22,600 bases of DNA from Chersky-299 sp963749535. GTDB lineage: Bacteria > Actinomycetota > Thermoleophilia > RBG-16-64-13. The notes beneath the pieces are model-generated. The model worked only from the letters and a program-made list of their open reading frames with translations, made no database searches and was not told the origin of the DNA. Positions within the stretch are counted from its first letter, which is position 1, and every line of letters starts with the position of its first letter. The DNA is taken from assembly GCA_963749535.1 (NCBI GenBank), contig CAVVNF010000036.1, positions 1 to 22,600 on the forward strand, read 5' to 3'. Positions 1 through 8,609 of the stretch are shown here, piece by piece. Made by a program: the position numbers and the translations under genes.

Positions 1-387
1 CTCCAGAGGGCGCGGACTTGTCTGGCTTCGGCGTCGGCGTCAGATGACGCGGTGGTGGAGACCAGGGCGCTAAAGATCTTTCTCAGACTCACCCTCTGCG
101 CCCTGTCCCTCCCCGGTCCAGATGGCGCCAGGATTTAACAACGTATTTCGCATAAGATGGTTCCTGGTTGCGCCGCCAAGTACAAGCTCACGCTTCACCT
201 CGGCACCTACGCGGCCGACGAGGAGACGCCCGTACGGGCGGCGATCCCGGACGAAAGAACCGCCGGATCTTGCCTGCCGCTCGAGCTGGAAAGGAGGTAT
301 CGGGCGAGAGACGATTTTAAGCGTGACTATATCCTGCCTGAGTTATGGTATTGCACACAACGTACGTCTTAAAAGGAGTACAAAAAG
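1..387. other. Leader region with no convincing gene
   Basis: Apart from one copy of a dispersed repeat (85-139) I see no supported gene here. Short open frames at 122-391 and 157-372 have no recognisable motif. The 157 frame is preceded by an in-frame stop at 136-138, so it cannot be the tail of a longer gene in that frame without a frameshift. A ribosome binding site (AAAAGGAG at 371-378) at the right end belongs to the next gene. Confidence 0.4.
85..139 (+). repeat. Dispersed intergenic repeat, copy A
   Basis: One of three approximately 55-bp intergenic copies. It opens with AGACTCA, then a 23-nt pyrimidine- and GC-rich spacer, then GGTCCA at offset 30, then a 19-nt tail ending in AAC. 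The other copies are at 6064 and 8518 and keep the same internal spacing. This copy is the most diverged in the tail, differing at 6 of 19 positions from the copy at 8518. It lies upstream of the VOC gene. Function is unknown. Confidence 0.6.
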
Positions 388-892
388 ATGATGCCACGAC
401 TCCCCTTTGACAACATAACCCACCTCGGGTTGGGCTGTTAGGGATATGGATAAGACTATTAAGACTTTCGAGGCTTTGGGCTTGGGACCGTGGCGCTATA
501 ACATCCTTGGAGATACGAAGCCCGGACTTGCTTTCGAAGAGAGGAACGATGGCGGGGGGATGGACAAAGGGCCAAAGTAGCTTTGGCCAGGTGGGGCTCA
601 ATCGTCATTGAGCTATTCGAACCGAATAAATTTCCCGTAGTAGAGAAGTTCTTGGAAAGCTCATGGAGAGGGAATTTGGCACTTTGGCTATACCGTGAGC
701 CAACAGCAGTTCGACGCTACGCTTGAAGAGGTGAAGAAACAGGGGATCGAAGTTATCGGAACGTCGCTACGTAAGAATGGCGTGCGGATGGCTTTTCTTG
801 ATCCTGAAAAGACCGGGGGCATCATGTTCCAGTTGCATGACTGCACGCCGGAAATGGAAGATATTCTTGACACGATGGGGATGATGGTATAA
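388..892 (+). CDS. VOC-fold protein, methylmalonyl-CoA epimerase-like, frameshifted
   Basis: Reading across frames gives one protein of about 167 residues of the vicinal-oxygen-chelate (glyoxalase/methylmalonyl-CoA epimerase) type. The N-terminal part reads FDNITHLGL then VRDMDKTIKTFEALGLGPW. The middle part is VIELFEP, followed by GIWHFGYTV and the C-terminal half from 696 (QQQFDATLEEVKKQGIEV). The first His, the Glu of IELFE and the His of IWHFGY sit where metal ligands occur in this fold. Three one-base changes restore the frame: an extra G near 433, a missing A in CCAAAG near 575, and an extra T near 660. The start at 388 (or 391) follows AAAAGGAG. The substrate cannot be told from sequence. 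Alternatives are another VOC-family isomerase or dioxygenase. The breaks may be sequencing errors or true decay. Confidence 0.75.
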
Positions 893-925
893 GACGCCCA
901 GTGCGTATGGCAAGAAACAGGGGAA

Positions 926-959
926 GCACAGCCCGCCGGGCCCGCCCGGCGGGCTGTGC
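926..959 (+). terminator. Strong GC hairpin after the VOC gene
   Basis: A perfect 15-bp stem (926-940 with 945-959) closes a 4-nt loop, 34 nt after the VOC stop codon. There is no T tract on the plus side, so it is not a classic intrinsic terminator. It could still stop transcription or protect the mRNA 3' end. Confidence 0.6.
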
Positions 960-1230
960 GGCTACGGTGAAGAGTCTCACGCCAAATCATGGTGCCGGCG
1001 CTGACCAAAGATAGGGTGCGGCTCACCTTGAGCCAAGGTGATTCTCGTCCCGACAAGCGGGTCCCACAAGCGCGCGCGTGCCGGACGCTAAAGGGCTGAA
1101 TGCGCTTGCGACACGGTGCGGACGACGACTACACTGGAGGCAAGGAAGACGGGGCTGAGGCACCTCCGTCGCGTAGCAGAGCCGAGCACAGTCACGACGG
1201 AGTGCAACGACCAGGGAAGGGGAGGAAGCC
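960..1230. other. Intergenic region before the SLH gene
   Basis: Together with the hairpin at 926-959 this is a 338-nt gap between the VOC gene and the SLH gene. Short overlapping open frames on both strands have no recognisable family features. The last bases carry the SLH gene's ribosome binding site (GGGGAGGAAG). Confidence 0.4.
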
Positions 1231-2280
1231 ATGCGCAAGGGCCGCTTCAACCGCAGAATCCCGCTCGTTCTGCTGCTTCTACTCGCGGGGGTAGCCCTAC
1301 TAGTGAGTAGCCTGGGCGTGGCCACGAACAGTCAGGCCATAACCGTGTCGACGCTCTTGCCTCCCCCCACCGTTCCCCCGCTACTGAACCCCAAGATTAC
1401 CGCCTCGTGGCCAGCAAACGGAGCCACGGGTATTCCCTATAACCCGGGCATCACGGTCACGTTCGATAAGGATATGGATCAGGCTACTTTGACCTCCGCT
1501 ACCTTCTACATCGAGGAGACGGGCGGCAACCCACTCCCGGCCACAATCACTTACATAGCGTCGGCCAAACTCGCGTGGCTCACCCCGCAGAACCCGCTCG
1601 AGCCGGGCGCCACCTATGTGGTGACCCTGACGGCTGGGGTGAAGGGTACCAACGGCCTTTCCGTCACCGGTGCGCCTGTCGTCTGGAGCTTCACCACGGT
1701 CTCCTTCACCGACGTATCGCTTGACACCCCGTATGCAGTCGCCATCTCCCGCCTAGCCTTTAACGAGGTCATCAGCGGATTCGCCGATCACAGCTTCCGC
1801 CCCAATGATCTCGTGAAGCGCATGCAGTTCGCCAAGATGATCGTGCGAGCCATGAACCTGCCGGTCACCGTGAACGACATCTGCCCGTTCACCGATGTGC
1901 CCGCCAACCTGGATCCCACCGATCCGCTCTACCCCGACCATTACGTGGCCGTATGCGCCGCCAAGGGAATCACCCAAGGTCGGACGGCTTCACTCTTTGC
2001 CCCCTCCGACTCGATCACCCGCTTCCAGCTCATCAGCATGGTGGTAAGGGCCATGGAGACTCTCTATCCCGCGTCCGTGAAGAATCCCCCGATCGATTAC
2101 CAATCCACTTGGAACCCGGCTTTGAGCCCCCAACATGGGCAGAATGCGCGCGTCGCCGAGTATAACCACTATCTCGCCGGGCTGCCTTTGGCGAGCCTAA
2201 ACCCATGGGCCCCCATACCGCGGGGTGAGGTTGCTCAGATTCTGTATAACGCCATGACTCAGGGAGGGCCCGGCGCATAG
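1231..2280 (+). CDS. Secreted Big_5 and SLH domain protein
   Basis: A 349-residue exported surface protein. Residues 1-36 form a signal peptide with basic residues, then a Leu/Val-rich core. Residues about 55-156 look like a bacterial Ig-like (Big_5) domain, with WPANGATGI and TVTFDKDMD and ending in VWSFTT, all typical of that family. Residues about 159-213 (FTDVSLDTPYAVAISRLAF, then ISGFADHSFRPND) and 218-277 are S-layer homology repeats. A weaker third repeat runs from about 320 to the end (PRGEVAQILYNAM). SLH triplets usually anchor proteins to pyruvylated cell-wall polymers. The ATG follows GGGGAGGAAG. No catalytic domain is visible, so it may be a structural or adhesive protein. The frame is intact. 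Confidence 0.85.
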   Translation: MRKGRFNRRIPLVLLLLLAGVALLVSSLGVATNSQAITVSTLLPPPTVPPLLNPKITASWPANGATGIPYNPGITVTFDKDMDQATLTSATFYIEETGGNPLPATITYIASAKLAWLTPQNPLEPGATYVVTLTAGVKGTNGLSVTGAPVVWSFTTVSFTDVSLDTPYAVAISRLAFNEVISGFADHSFRPNDLVKRMQFAKMIVRAMNLPVTVNDICPFTDVPANLDPTDPLYPDHYVAVCAAKGITQGRTASLFAPSDSITRFQLISMVVRAMETLYPASVKNPPIDYQSTWNPALSPQHGQNARVAEYNHYLAGLPLASLNPWAPIPRGEVAQILYNAMTQGGPGA

Positions 2281-2474
2281 GGGACAAGATCGGCGGCACC
2301 TGCTGAGGACTCGTCGTAGGCGCCCTTTCTAACTCGAAGCGACCCGCGTGGCAGGACGATCAGCACGCAACCGAAGATGGCGGCGAGAGCCCACCAACCG
2401 GGTAGCGCCGATAGCCTGAGGCGAGGCGAATACCTCTCCCAGCGCCAGGGCCGCTTCCGCCGCGGCCCGGGCAC
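2259..2474 (-). other. Possible remnant of a small membrane protein
   Basis: A 71-codon minus-strand frame with a GTG start holds one convincing hydrophobic stretch (GWWALAAIFGCVLIVL) followed by basic and acidic residues. No ribosome binding site is visible and it lies just past the end of the frame-broken HEAT gene. It could be a decayed membrane anchor protein or chance. I do not assign a function. Confidence 0.2.
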
Positions 2475-2499
2475 TACGCCTGCGCGTCTGGATTCTCTG

Positions 2500-4047
2500 C
2501 TAGCCTCCTTCTCCCCACTGGGGTCCGCCTGCGGTCCCCGGCTTGGTGATCACGGAATACCCGTGCTTGTGCGCCCAATTTTCGGCGCCGGTCTCCAACT
2601 GGTCGTTGCCACAGTTGAGGTAGTCCAGAGCCATCGCCTTGTCCCCGTACTTGTCAAGGGCACGCACGAGGGTGGGCTCGGTGCCCGCCTTGCCGAGCCG
2701 GATGTAGAAGGCGTAATTGTCGGAGATGAATTTGAGGCCATTGTCCTCGAGCGCCGACATGAAGTCGGCGACCAGGGCTGGGTTCGCCTTTTGCATCGCC
2801 ACCAGGGCATCTGCCGCCCCGAATCGGACGCTTGCGTCATCGCTGTGCAACGCCTTCGTCAGATCCGCCATGGCGTCGGCGCCGATGGCGGCCAGCACTT
2901 GGCCGGCCCACGGGCTCGGTGCCGATCAAAGCCATGAGCGGCTTTTACCGCCGGTTTGCCGATGGCCGTCAACACGGCTTCGGCGGCGGTGTCCCGCTCG
3001 TCGCCGTACCCCGCGTTGGAGCGAGCCTCTAACGAGCGGCGAGACCAGGTCGGGAACCGACGAGCTGCGCGGCAACAGCCGATGCGTCGCGGTTGTACAG
3101 CTCGGAGGAGCACGCCGACGGCACTGGTACCGGACGTAATGGCGACCTCGCTGCCGATCTCGGCGACCAAGGGTGTTACTCGCCGGGGTTCCGACGTTTG
3201 CCAGGACCTCGTCCGACCAGTCTTGCTCGGCCATGACCGCGATCAGCGGCTTGACTGCCGGCTCCCCGATCCGGGCCAAGGCCGTCTGGATGGCGGCGGA
3301 AGCGACGTTCGTCCGCGGTGAGACCGGCGCGCGCTTTGATCAGGAGGTCGACCGCCTCGGGATGCGCCTTCAGGGCGCTCGCCGCCGCTTCGCGGACCGC
3401 GGTCTCAGAATCGGTGACGCCCGTGAGTGTCACGGCAGCTATCAGAGGCGCGAGCGCGGCATCCGACTTAGAGGCCCCGAGGGCCTGTACTTCGTGGACC
3501 TTGACGTTGATGACGTTCTGTCCACGAGTCGCGCATGGATATGAAGTCACCGACGGTATCGAGGGATGGGCTGTCGCCGATGACCACGAGACAGTCGAGA
3601 GTGTCGCGCACGTCAGCCAGGGATTGCGGCGTGAGGGTGCCCGCGGTGGTTGTAGTGACGAACGAGATGTACTGATCGCGAAGGGCCGAGAGTCCCTCGG
3701 CAGCCACAGCATTCGATCCGACGCTGCCCTCCAGCTCACGAGTAGCCTCGAGACCGAAGACCTGCCAGTTGAACCGCCGCCTTCTGTCTGGCTGCCGAGT
3801 CCGTGCTGGTCTTGAGGGTGGAAACGCGCTCCGTTTGCGAGGCTCCGCACCCCGCCAGCATCAACGCGGCGGCAAGCAGCAAGGCCGAGAAGATGATCAC
3901 TGTGGCCAGGATCGCCGCAGGACGCGTCTCCCCGAAAGAACGTGTCGCCAGCCGGTGATGTCGCCCAGGTCCTGGGTGGTGGAGCATCCGCCGCAGGCGC
4001 CGCGGCGCAGGTCGTGGGTGCTGTCCTGACGGCCCGGTGTTCATCAT
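2500..4047 (-). CDS. HEAT-repeat lipoprotein, heavily frameshifted
   Basis: Minus-strand pieces in changing frames join into one protein of about 515 residues. The ATG pair at 4047/4044 follows GGGGGGCGGGA. About 45 residues later comes a hydrophobic segment ending in the lipobox LAGC (ILATVIIFSALLLAAALM before it), so the mature protein is probably lipid-anchored. The body has HEAT-like helix pairs: DAALAPLIAAVTLTGVTDSE and AVREAAASALKAHPEAVDLL near 3480-3310, ARIGEPAVKPLIAVMAEQDW near 3270, AEAVLTAIGKPAVKA near 2990, and the intact end from 2898 (LTKALHSDDASVRFGAADAL). HEAT repeats usually mediate protein contacts. At least five frame changes are needed. The N-terminal 45 residues before the membrane segment may themselves be misread, since another frame gives a Cys-containing segment. 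Confidence 0.65.
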
Positions 4048-4163
4048 TCCCGCCCCCCGGTTCCGGTGTTTGCCGAGACCCATTCGCGCCGGATCTGACG
4101 CCCTCACTGCGACCCTACACTGAAAGAAAGTCAAACGAGCCCAGGCTCAGACGAGTCAAACCC

Positions 4164-4379
4164 CTACTCACCCGCGCGTCCCCAGGAAACCTTCGGCACC
4201 ACCGTGAAACCATGCTCGACAAAATGCCCGTCGACGCTCAGGACCGTCTGGGCGGCCAGCCGTCGCATGAGCACGAAGCTCGCGCAGTCCACCAGGCTGA
4301 GATTCATCGCTATCCCCCGGTCAGCGAGCCGAAAGCACATCGAGGGAAACATCGCTGTCTGCGACAACGGGAGATGCAC
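4164..4379 (-). pseudogene. Remnant of PIN-domain (VapC-like) toxin gene
   Basis: The last 47 or so codons match the C-terminal part of a PIN ribonuclease: LSLVDCASFVLMRRL, then TVLSVDGHF and GFTVVPK. These include the aspartates expected at the distal part of the PIN active site. The first two thirds of the domain, with the N-terminal Asp and central Glu, are absent, and the preceding 25 codons are unrelated. It closely resembles the end of the PIN gene at 8610-8927 at both DNA and protein level. No antitoxin gene is visible. Probably a dead toxin fragment. Confidence 0.6.
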
Positions 4380-4471
4380 GCGCCTGCCCTGGATCCAGCG
4401 CGCCTGATGCGATTTGGCCCGGGTTCGGCTATGCTGCGCGTGGGTGGCACACCATCGAGCACAGGGGGTGC

Positions 4472-5995
4472 ATGGTGGGCGGACGACGCGCCGTCACTGC
4501 ACATCTTCCGACCGCGCTGATCTTGGCGTCAACCCTGCTCGTGATCGCCCTTGCCGCGGTTGGTTGTGACTCCCCTGGGGCACCCGCAGGAGGCGCGACG
4601 ACCTCCACCGGAGCCGGAAGCACCACCGTGGCCGGGAGCACCGGCACGGCCGATACGAGCACGGCCGATACCAGCACGACGGATGGTGTCAGCTCCTCGG
4701 CGGCGACCACGCGCTACACCAGACCCACCGCGACCATGGGCTCATACCCCAAACCGTTTCCGGTGCTCACTCCCTACCTGAAGAACCTGTTCCTCTCCTG
4801 GAAGCAAGGCTCGGACGCGCTCGCCTGCTACAACGGGGACCCCCGCGAGCTGTGGACCTTCCGTCTCGACGGGTACGCACCGAGCGATTCCAGTACGTCT
4901 CCCGACACATCGCGGGCTTTGATCCTCGCCACCAAGATCGGTGACGACACGGCTTGCCGGCTCCTCCTCGTGGACCCGATATCGAACATCCGCACGGTCA
5001 CCGTGCTGCGCGAGTTCCGGCGCGGCCAGGACACCGCGGGAGAGATCCGGCTGTCCCGGGACGGGCGCAAGGCGGCTCTGATGCTCGCCCCCGCCGGCCC
5101 CTCGACAGGCGACGAGTCGGCGGCGAACTCCTCGGCAGCGGACGCCTCGGCCGTCGTCCAGTCGGTGGCAGGCCAGCAAGGCGAGACGTCGTGGGATCGG
5201 CTGGAGATCATGGATAACACCGGGAGCACGCTGCACTCGTTCCTTTCGCCCGAGGGTCGGAGCATCTACTCGTGGGCCGTGGACGACGACATGGGGACGG
5301 TGGCCCTGTCGTTCTTCAGTCCGCGCGGCGACGACGGCACGGAGCCGGCCGGGCAGGTGCGGATCTTCCGCGACTCCACTCTCATCGAGACCCTCGCCCT
5401 CTCCGCTCCGGGGTGGGTGGACCTGAGCCCCGACGGCCAGTCGCTCGTAATCGCCACGCGGGGGACGTCGGCCGAGGCGCCGGGCATAGTCGCGCTGTAC
5501 AGCCTGGACACCCCCGGGACTGCGCCAGGCGATGCGCACCAGCGGTGGAGCGTCACCGTGTCTCCCCGAGCGACGTTCGTAGGCTTCGTGAACGACGGAA
5601 GGTTGCTCCTAGTCGAGGACGGCTCGTTCTTCAGCAGCGGCCTCGCCGGAGACAAGGAAGCGGCAAGAGGACCCCTCCTGTTCTTGTCTCCCGCCGACGG
5701 GAGTGAAGTCTGGAGCGCCCCGGACAAATATCCCAATACCGGGGTGTTCGCGACGTTGAGATACGGATCCCTGTTCGCATTCCAATATCTGATGCCGTCG
5801 TCCTCCTGGCCCGGGATCGTCGGGCTCGACGTAGGAGGCCCGACCCCCATCGTCGACACGGAGATGGGCGACAACTACTCCATGCTCACGTTCGCGTACG
5901 ATGGCACGGCAGCCGTTCTGGTGAGCGACGTCCTCCAGGTGGAGGGAGGACCGCTGCCGCGAGCTGGAGCGTCCTCGGACTGGCCACCGCAGTAA
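4472..5995 (+). CDS. Lipoprotein with beta-propeller-like domain
   Basis: A 507-residue protein. Residues 10-32 form a lipoprotein signal ending in ALAAVGC, with Cys32 as the lipidation site. Residues 36-85 are a Ser/Thr/Ala/Gly-rich linker containing a short tandem repeat. The rest resembles TolB/WD40-like propeller sequence: strands ending in LSRDGRKAALML (about 194-205) and LSPDGQSLVIATRG, plus repeated blocks such as WSVTVSPRATFVGFVNDGRLLLV. No enzyme motif is seen. It is likely exported and anchored to the outer face of the membrane, with a binding or sensory role that cannot be named. The ATG at 4472 follows CAGGGGG with short spacing; GTG at 4475 is an alternative. The frame is intact. 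It is followed by a hairpin pair at 6008-6056. Confidence 0.75.
   Translation: MVGGRRAVTAHLPTALILASTLLVIALAAVGCDSPGAPAGGATTSTGAGSTTVAGSTGTADTSTADTSTTDGVSSSAATTRYTRPTATMGSYPKPFPVLTPYLKNLFLSWKQGSDALACYNGDPRELWTFRLDGYAPSDSSTSPDTSRALILATKIGDDTACRLLLVDPISNIRTVTVLREFRRGQDTAGEIRLSRDGRKAALMLAPAGPSTGDESAANSSAADASAVVQSVAGQQGETSWDRLEIMDNTGSTLHSFLSPEGRSIYSWAVDDDMGTVALSFFSPRGDDGTEPAGQVRIFRDSTLIETLALSAPGWVDLSPDGQSLVIATRGTSAEAPGIVALYSLDTPGTAPGDAHQRWSVTVSPRATFVGFVNDGRLLLVEDGSFFSSGLAGDKEAARGPLLFLSPADGSEVWSAPDKYPNTGVFATLRYGSLFAFQYLMPSSSWPGIVGLDVGGPTPIVDTEMGDNYSMLTFAYDGTAAVLVSDVLQVEGGPLPRAGASSDWPPQ
4646..4675 (+). repeat. Two 15-bp tandem units in the lipoprotein linker
   Basis: ACGGCCGATACGAGC is followed directly by the same unit with one mismatch. 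Together they encode the repeated TADTS in the disordered linker after the lipidated cysteine. Slippage here would change linker length in steps of five residues without breaking the frame. Confidence 0.7.
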
Positions 5996-6007
5996 AGATC
6001 GAACGAA

Positions 6008-6056
6008 GCCGCCGCCCAGCGGCGGCGGCCACCCGATCCATGTCGCGGTGGCCGCC
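6008..6056 (+). terminator. Overlapping hairpins after the lipoprotein gene
   Basis: Two stems share three bases. The first is 6008-6014 with 6020-6026 (7 bp, 5-nt loop). The second is 6024-6033 with 6047-6056 (10 bp, 13-nt loop) and is followed by TTGTCTT. They cannot fully form together. Placed 12 nt after the stop codon, the second is a plausible terminator. Confidence 0.55.
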
Positions 6057-6063
6057 TTGTCTT

Positions 6064-6118
6064 AGACTCACCCCCGGCGGCGTCTCTCCCGCCGGTCCAA
6101 ACAGCACAAGATCTTGAC
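6064..6118 (+). repeat. Dispersed intergenic repeat, copy B
   Basis: Begins AGACTCA, has GGTCCA at offset 30, and ends in a tail of 19 nt with ATCTTGAC. The tail differs from copy C at only 4 of 19 positions. It lies between the convergent lipoprotein and amidohydrolase genes, just after the hairpins. Confidence 0.7.
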
Positions 6119-6146
6119 CGTGCCCGAAGCGACGCGCGCTCGATGC

Positions 6147-7367
6147 CTACGACAGCATGTTGTCCACGACGATCGAGCCCTCTTTGAGGACCATGGAGAT
6201 GGCGTCGATGGCGTCGATCTTCGCCGACGGGTCGCCGTCCACGATCAGGATGTCGGCCAGCATCCCCTCTTTGATGGTGCCCACCTTGTCGGCGATGCCG
6301 AGGATGATCGCGTTGTTCAGGGTGGCGCACTTGATGGCTTCGAGCGGCGGCATGCCCAGGCTGTAGACGTACTCCTTGAGCTCCGCATGCAGCGACGGCC
6401 CCCAGAAGACTTCCGGAGCCCCGGAATCGCAGCCGCAGCCCATCTTCACACCCGCCTCGTAGGCTTTCTTGAAATGGGGGATGAAGTACTCGTCGATGGT
6501 GGCGGGGGCGCCCCTTTCGGCGATGAGGTGGTTGTACGTGCGCACGATGGTGATGGTGGGCACGAACCAGGTCCCTCTCTCCACCATCAGCTGGAAGAGC
6601 TCGTCGTAGGCGGCCTCATCCGGGATTTCCGCCAGACCCATGGCGATCAGGTGATTGATCTCGTCCGCGCCGTAGCGGACCATCTTGATGGCGTCGGGCG
6701 CACTGTCGATGTGGGCCATCACCCACAGGCCGTGCTGGTGGGCCTCGTCGACGATGGCCTCCAGGATGTCGTCGGACAGCGGCGCGAACTTCTCCGGGTA
6801 GATGAAGATGAACGAGTGGGCGACGATGATCTTGATGTAGTTGGAACCCGCCGCCGCGATCTCGCGGACGAGCTCCCGCGCCTCTTCCGGGGTGTCCGGG
6901 AAGGCACCGGCGTTGGCGCAGGTATCCGGGTCGTTCCCCCATATGGTCCTGCTGGGGTGAGCGTCCCGTCTCTGAAACTGCTTTCCAGAGCAGATCAACC
7001 TCGGCCCGCGAAGCACGCCCTGTTCGATCTTGTCGCGGGTGGCGATCGAATCGTGCATCCAGTCGCCGCAGCTTCTGATGGTGGTGACACCGGCCGCCAG
7101 CGTGTAGTCGCGCATCGGCGCGTAGTCGTAGGATTGCTTGGCGCTGTCGAGGCCGGGCGGATAATCTCGTCCGCCCAGATGGGCGTGGCTTTCCATGAGC
7201 CCGGGCATGAGGGTCTTGCCCTTCAGGTCGATCACCGTCGCGCCGTCGGGCACGGTAACGTCTTTGCCGATCGCCGCGATCTTCTTGCCGTCCACGAGGA
7301 CCGTCGCCCCGGGGACAGGCGCGCTGCCCGTTCCATCGATCACGTTCGCATTCTTGAAAGCTAACAT
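6147..7367 (-). CDS. Metal-dependent amidohydrolase (PF01979 type)
   Basis: A 406-residue cytoplasmic hydrolase of the amidohydrolase superfamily, imidazolonepropionase/prolidase-like branch. The N-terminal beta-sandwich (VLVDGKKIAAIGKDVTVPDGA) leads into MPGLMESHAHLG, with His61 and His63 as the HxH metal pair. Lys180 (NYIK) is in place to be the bridging carboxylated lysine. His220 (VMAH), His240 (INH) and Asp315 (CGCDSGAP) complete the usual metal and catalytic set. The C-terminal half has the family motif GTIKEGMLADILIVDGDP. The ATG at 7367 follows AGGGAGAAGGA. It lies 26 nt after the stop of the amidohydrolase upstream on the same strand, so the two are probably one operon. The substrate is unknown; cyclic amides, dipeptides and related C-N bonds are typical. 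Confidence 0.9.
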   Translation of the reverse strand: MLAFKNANVIDGTGSAPVPGATVLVDGKKIAAIGKDVTVPDGATVIDLKGKTLMPGLMESHAHLGGRDYPPGLDSAKQSYDYAPMRDYTLAAGVTTIRSCGDWMHDSIATRDKIEQGVLRGPRLICSGKQFQRRDAHPSRTIWGNDPDTCANAGAFPDTPEEARELVREIAAAGSNYIKIIVAHSFIFIYPEKFAPLSDDILEAIVDEAHQHGLWVMAHIDSAPDAIKMVRYGADEINHLIAMGLAEIPDEAAYDELFQLMVERGTWFVPTITIVRTYNHLIAERGAPATIDEYFIPHFKKAYEAGVKMGCGCDSGAPEVFWGPSLHAELKEYVYSLGMPPLEAIKCATLNNAIILGIADKVGTIKEGMLADILIVDGDPSAKIDAIDAISMVLKEGSIVVDNMLS

Positions 7368-7393
7368 TCCTTCTCCCTGTCTAAGGTCGCCGG

Positions 7394-8378
7394 TTAGCTG
7401 AACCGCGGGAACAGATCGAGGGCGTTCGTGCGAAGCACGCCCACTTTCTCTTCCTCGGTGAGGAGATCCGTGTTGCGGAGGGCGTCGATCATCTGCTTAC
7501 CCACGACGGCCGGAGTGAACGGATAGTCGCTGCCGCAGAGCATCCGCGAAGGGCTGCCGATGCCCTTGAGAGCCGGGATCTGCACCGGTAGGTTGAAGCC
7601 GCCGGCTCCGTCGTAGTAGAGATTGCCCAGCTCGCCCTTGACGTCCGGCGGCACGAAACCTTCCGGCGCCATGTTGAAGTGGACCATGAGCCTGGCGATC
7701 CCCTCCATGCGGCCCGCCAAGGAGCGGGAACAGCGCGCCCATGTGCGGGCACACGAACTTGATGCCGGGGTTGCGGCGGAGGGTGCCATTGAAGATCATG
7801 TTGGCCACCGCCCGGGTGGTATCGAACTGAAACTCAAAGAGCGGATAGGGCACGCCCACCAGGACGTTGTCGGGGACACATTTCGGCTTCACGGGATGTA
7901 CCGTGACCACCGCGCCTCGCCGGCCGAGCTCCTCGAATACCGGCTCGAGCTTGGGGTCGCCCAGGTAGACGCCGTTGCTGTTACTGAAGAACTTCACGCC
8001 GTCGGCGTGCAGGACGTCGAAGGCGTAGGCGATCTCCTCCAGGGAGGCCTCCACGTCGGGCATGGGCAGGGTGGCGTAGAAGCCGAACCGGTCCGGGTGA
8101 GCCCGCACCGCTTCGGCCGCCACCTCGTTGGCATCTCGGGCGAGGGAACGGGCCGTAGCGCTATCGCCCCAGTGGATGTCCGGGGAGGAGACGCTCAGGA
8201 TCGCTGCGCCTACGTTCATCTGGTCCATATCCTCGATCTGCTGCTGCATGTCCCACGGCGGCAGGGCGAAGATATCGGTAAGAAGCAAACCCGCGTCGGT
8301 GAGCCACTTGCGATAGGCGGGTGGGATGTAATGGGAATGAACGTCGATTGCTGGAACTGTTGCAGATGTCAAGCTCAC
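7394..8378 (-). CDS. Amidohydrolase 2 family protein (ACMSD-like), one frameshift
   Basis: About 327 residues of the PF04909 family, which includes ACMSD (aminocarboxymuconate-semialdehyde decarboxylase) and other nonoxidative decarboxylases or hydrolases. Visible residues are His14 and His16 (DVHSHYIPP), a His in VVTVHPVKP, His in FVCPHMG and Asp in LCGSDYPF, giving the usual metal site. One extra base in the GGCGGG run near 7717 shifts the frame after CPHMGALFP. Removing it joins smoothly to AGRMEGIARLM and runs to the end at 7394. The GTG start at 8378 is chosen because AAGGAGG lies 9 nt upstream; longer upstream codons lack family sequence. It is the first gene of the two-gene amidohydrolase operon. 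Confidence 0.85.
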
Positions 8379-8517
8379 GCCAAAAGCCTCCTTGTCGATG
8401 CTACGTGCGCCGCCTACTTGCATCAGAGCAAGATCGCTCGATAGATGGGAGCATGACATAAGTTGAGAGTGTTGGATAGGTGCCGGCCGGCGACAGTCTC
8501 CGGAGCCGGAGGGTGCA

Positions 8518-8572
8518 AGACTCAGCCCCTTCGGCGACTCACAACCGGGTCCAGACGGCACCAGACCTTGAC
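8518..8572 (+). repeat. Dispersed intergenic repeat, copy C
   Basis: Begins AGACTCA, has GGTCCA at offset 30 and a tail ending ACCTTGAC. The spacing matches the copies at 85 and 6064 exactly. It lies between the amidohydrolase start (8378) and the end of the truncated PIN gene (8610). Confidence 0.7.
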
Positions 8573-8609
8573 CAAGAAAAGGTCAAAGATGCCGCTTCTC
8601 CGCCGTCGC

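Noticed and set aside
4742..5539. Minus-strand open frame of 265 codons
   Set aside because: Shadow of the propeller-like lipoprotein; Arg- and Gly-rich composition and no motif.
6114..7364. Long plus-strand open frame of 416 codons
   Set aside because: It is antisense to the intact amidohydrolase, which has a complete active site and a good ribosome binding site. The plus-strand protein is rich in Asp, Val, Arg and His with no family features.
8518..8572. Glycine-riboswitch-like piece GCCGAAGGGGC on the minus strand of repeat copy C
   Set aside because: The other two copies do not keep this core and the rest of the aptamer pattern is absent.
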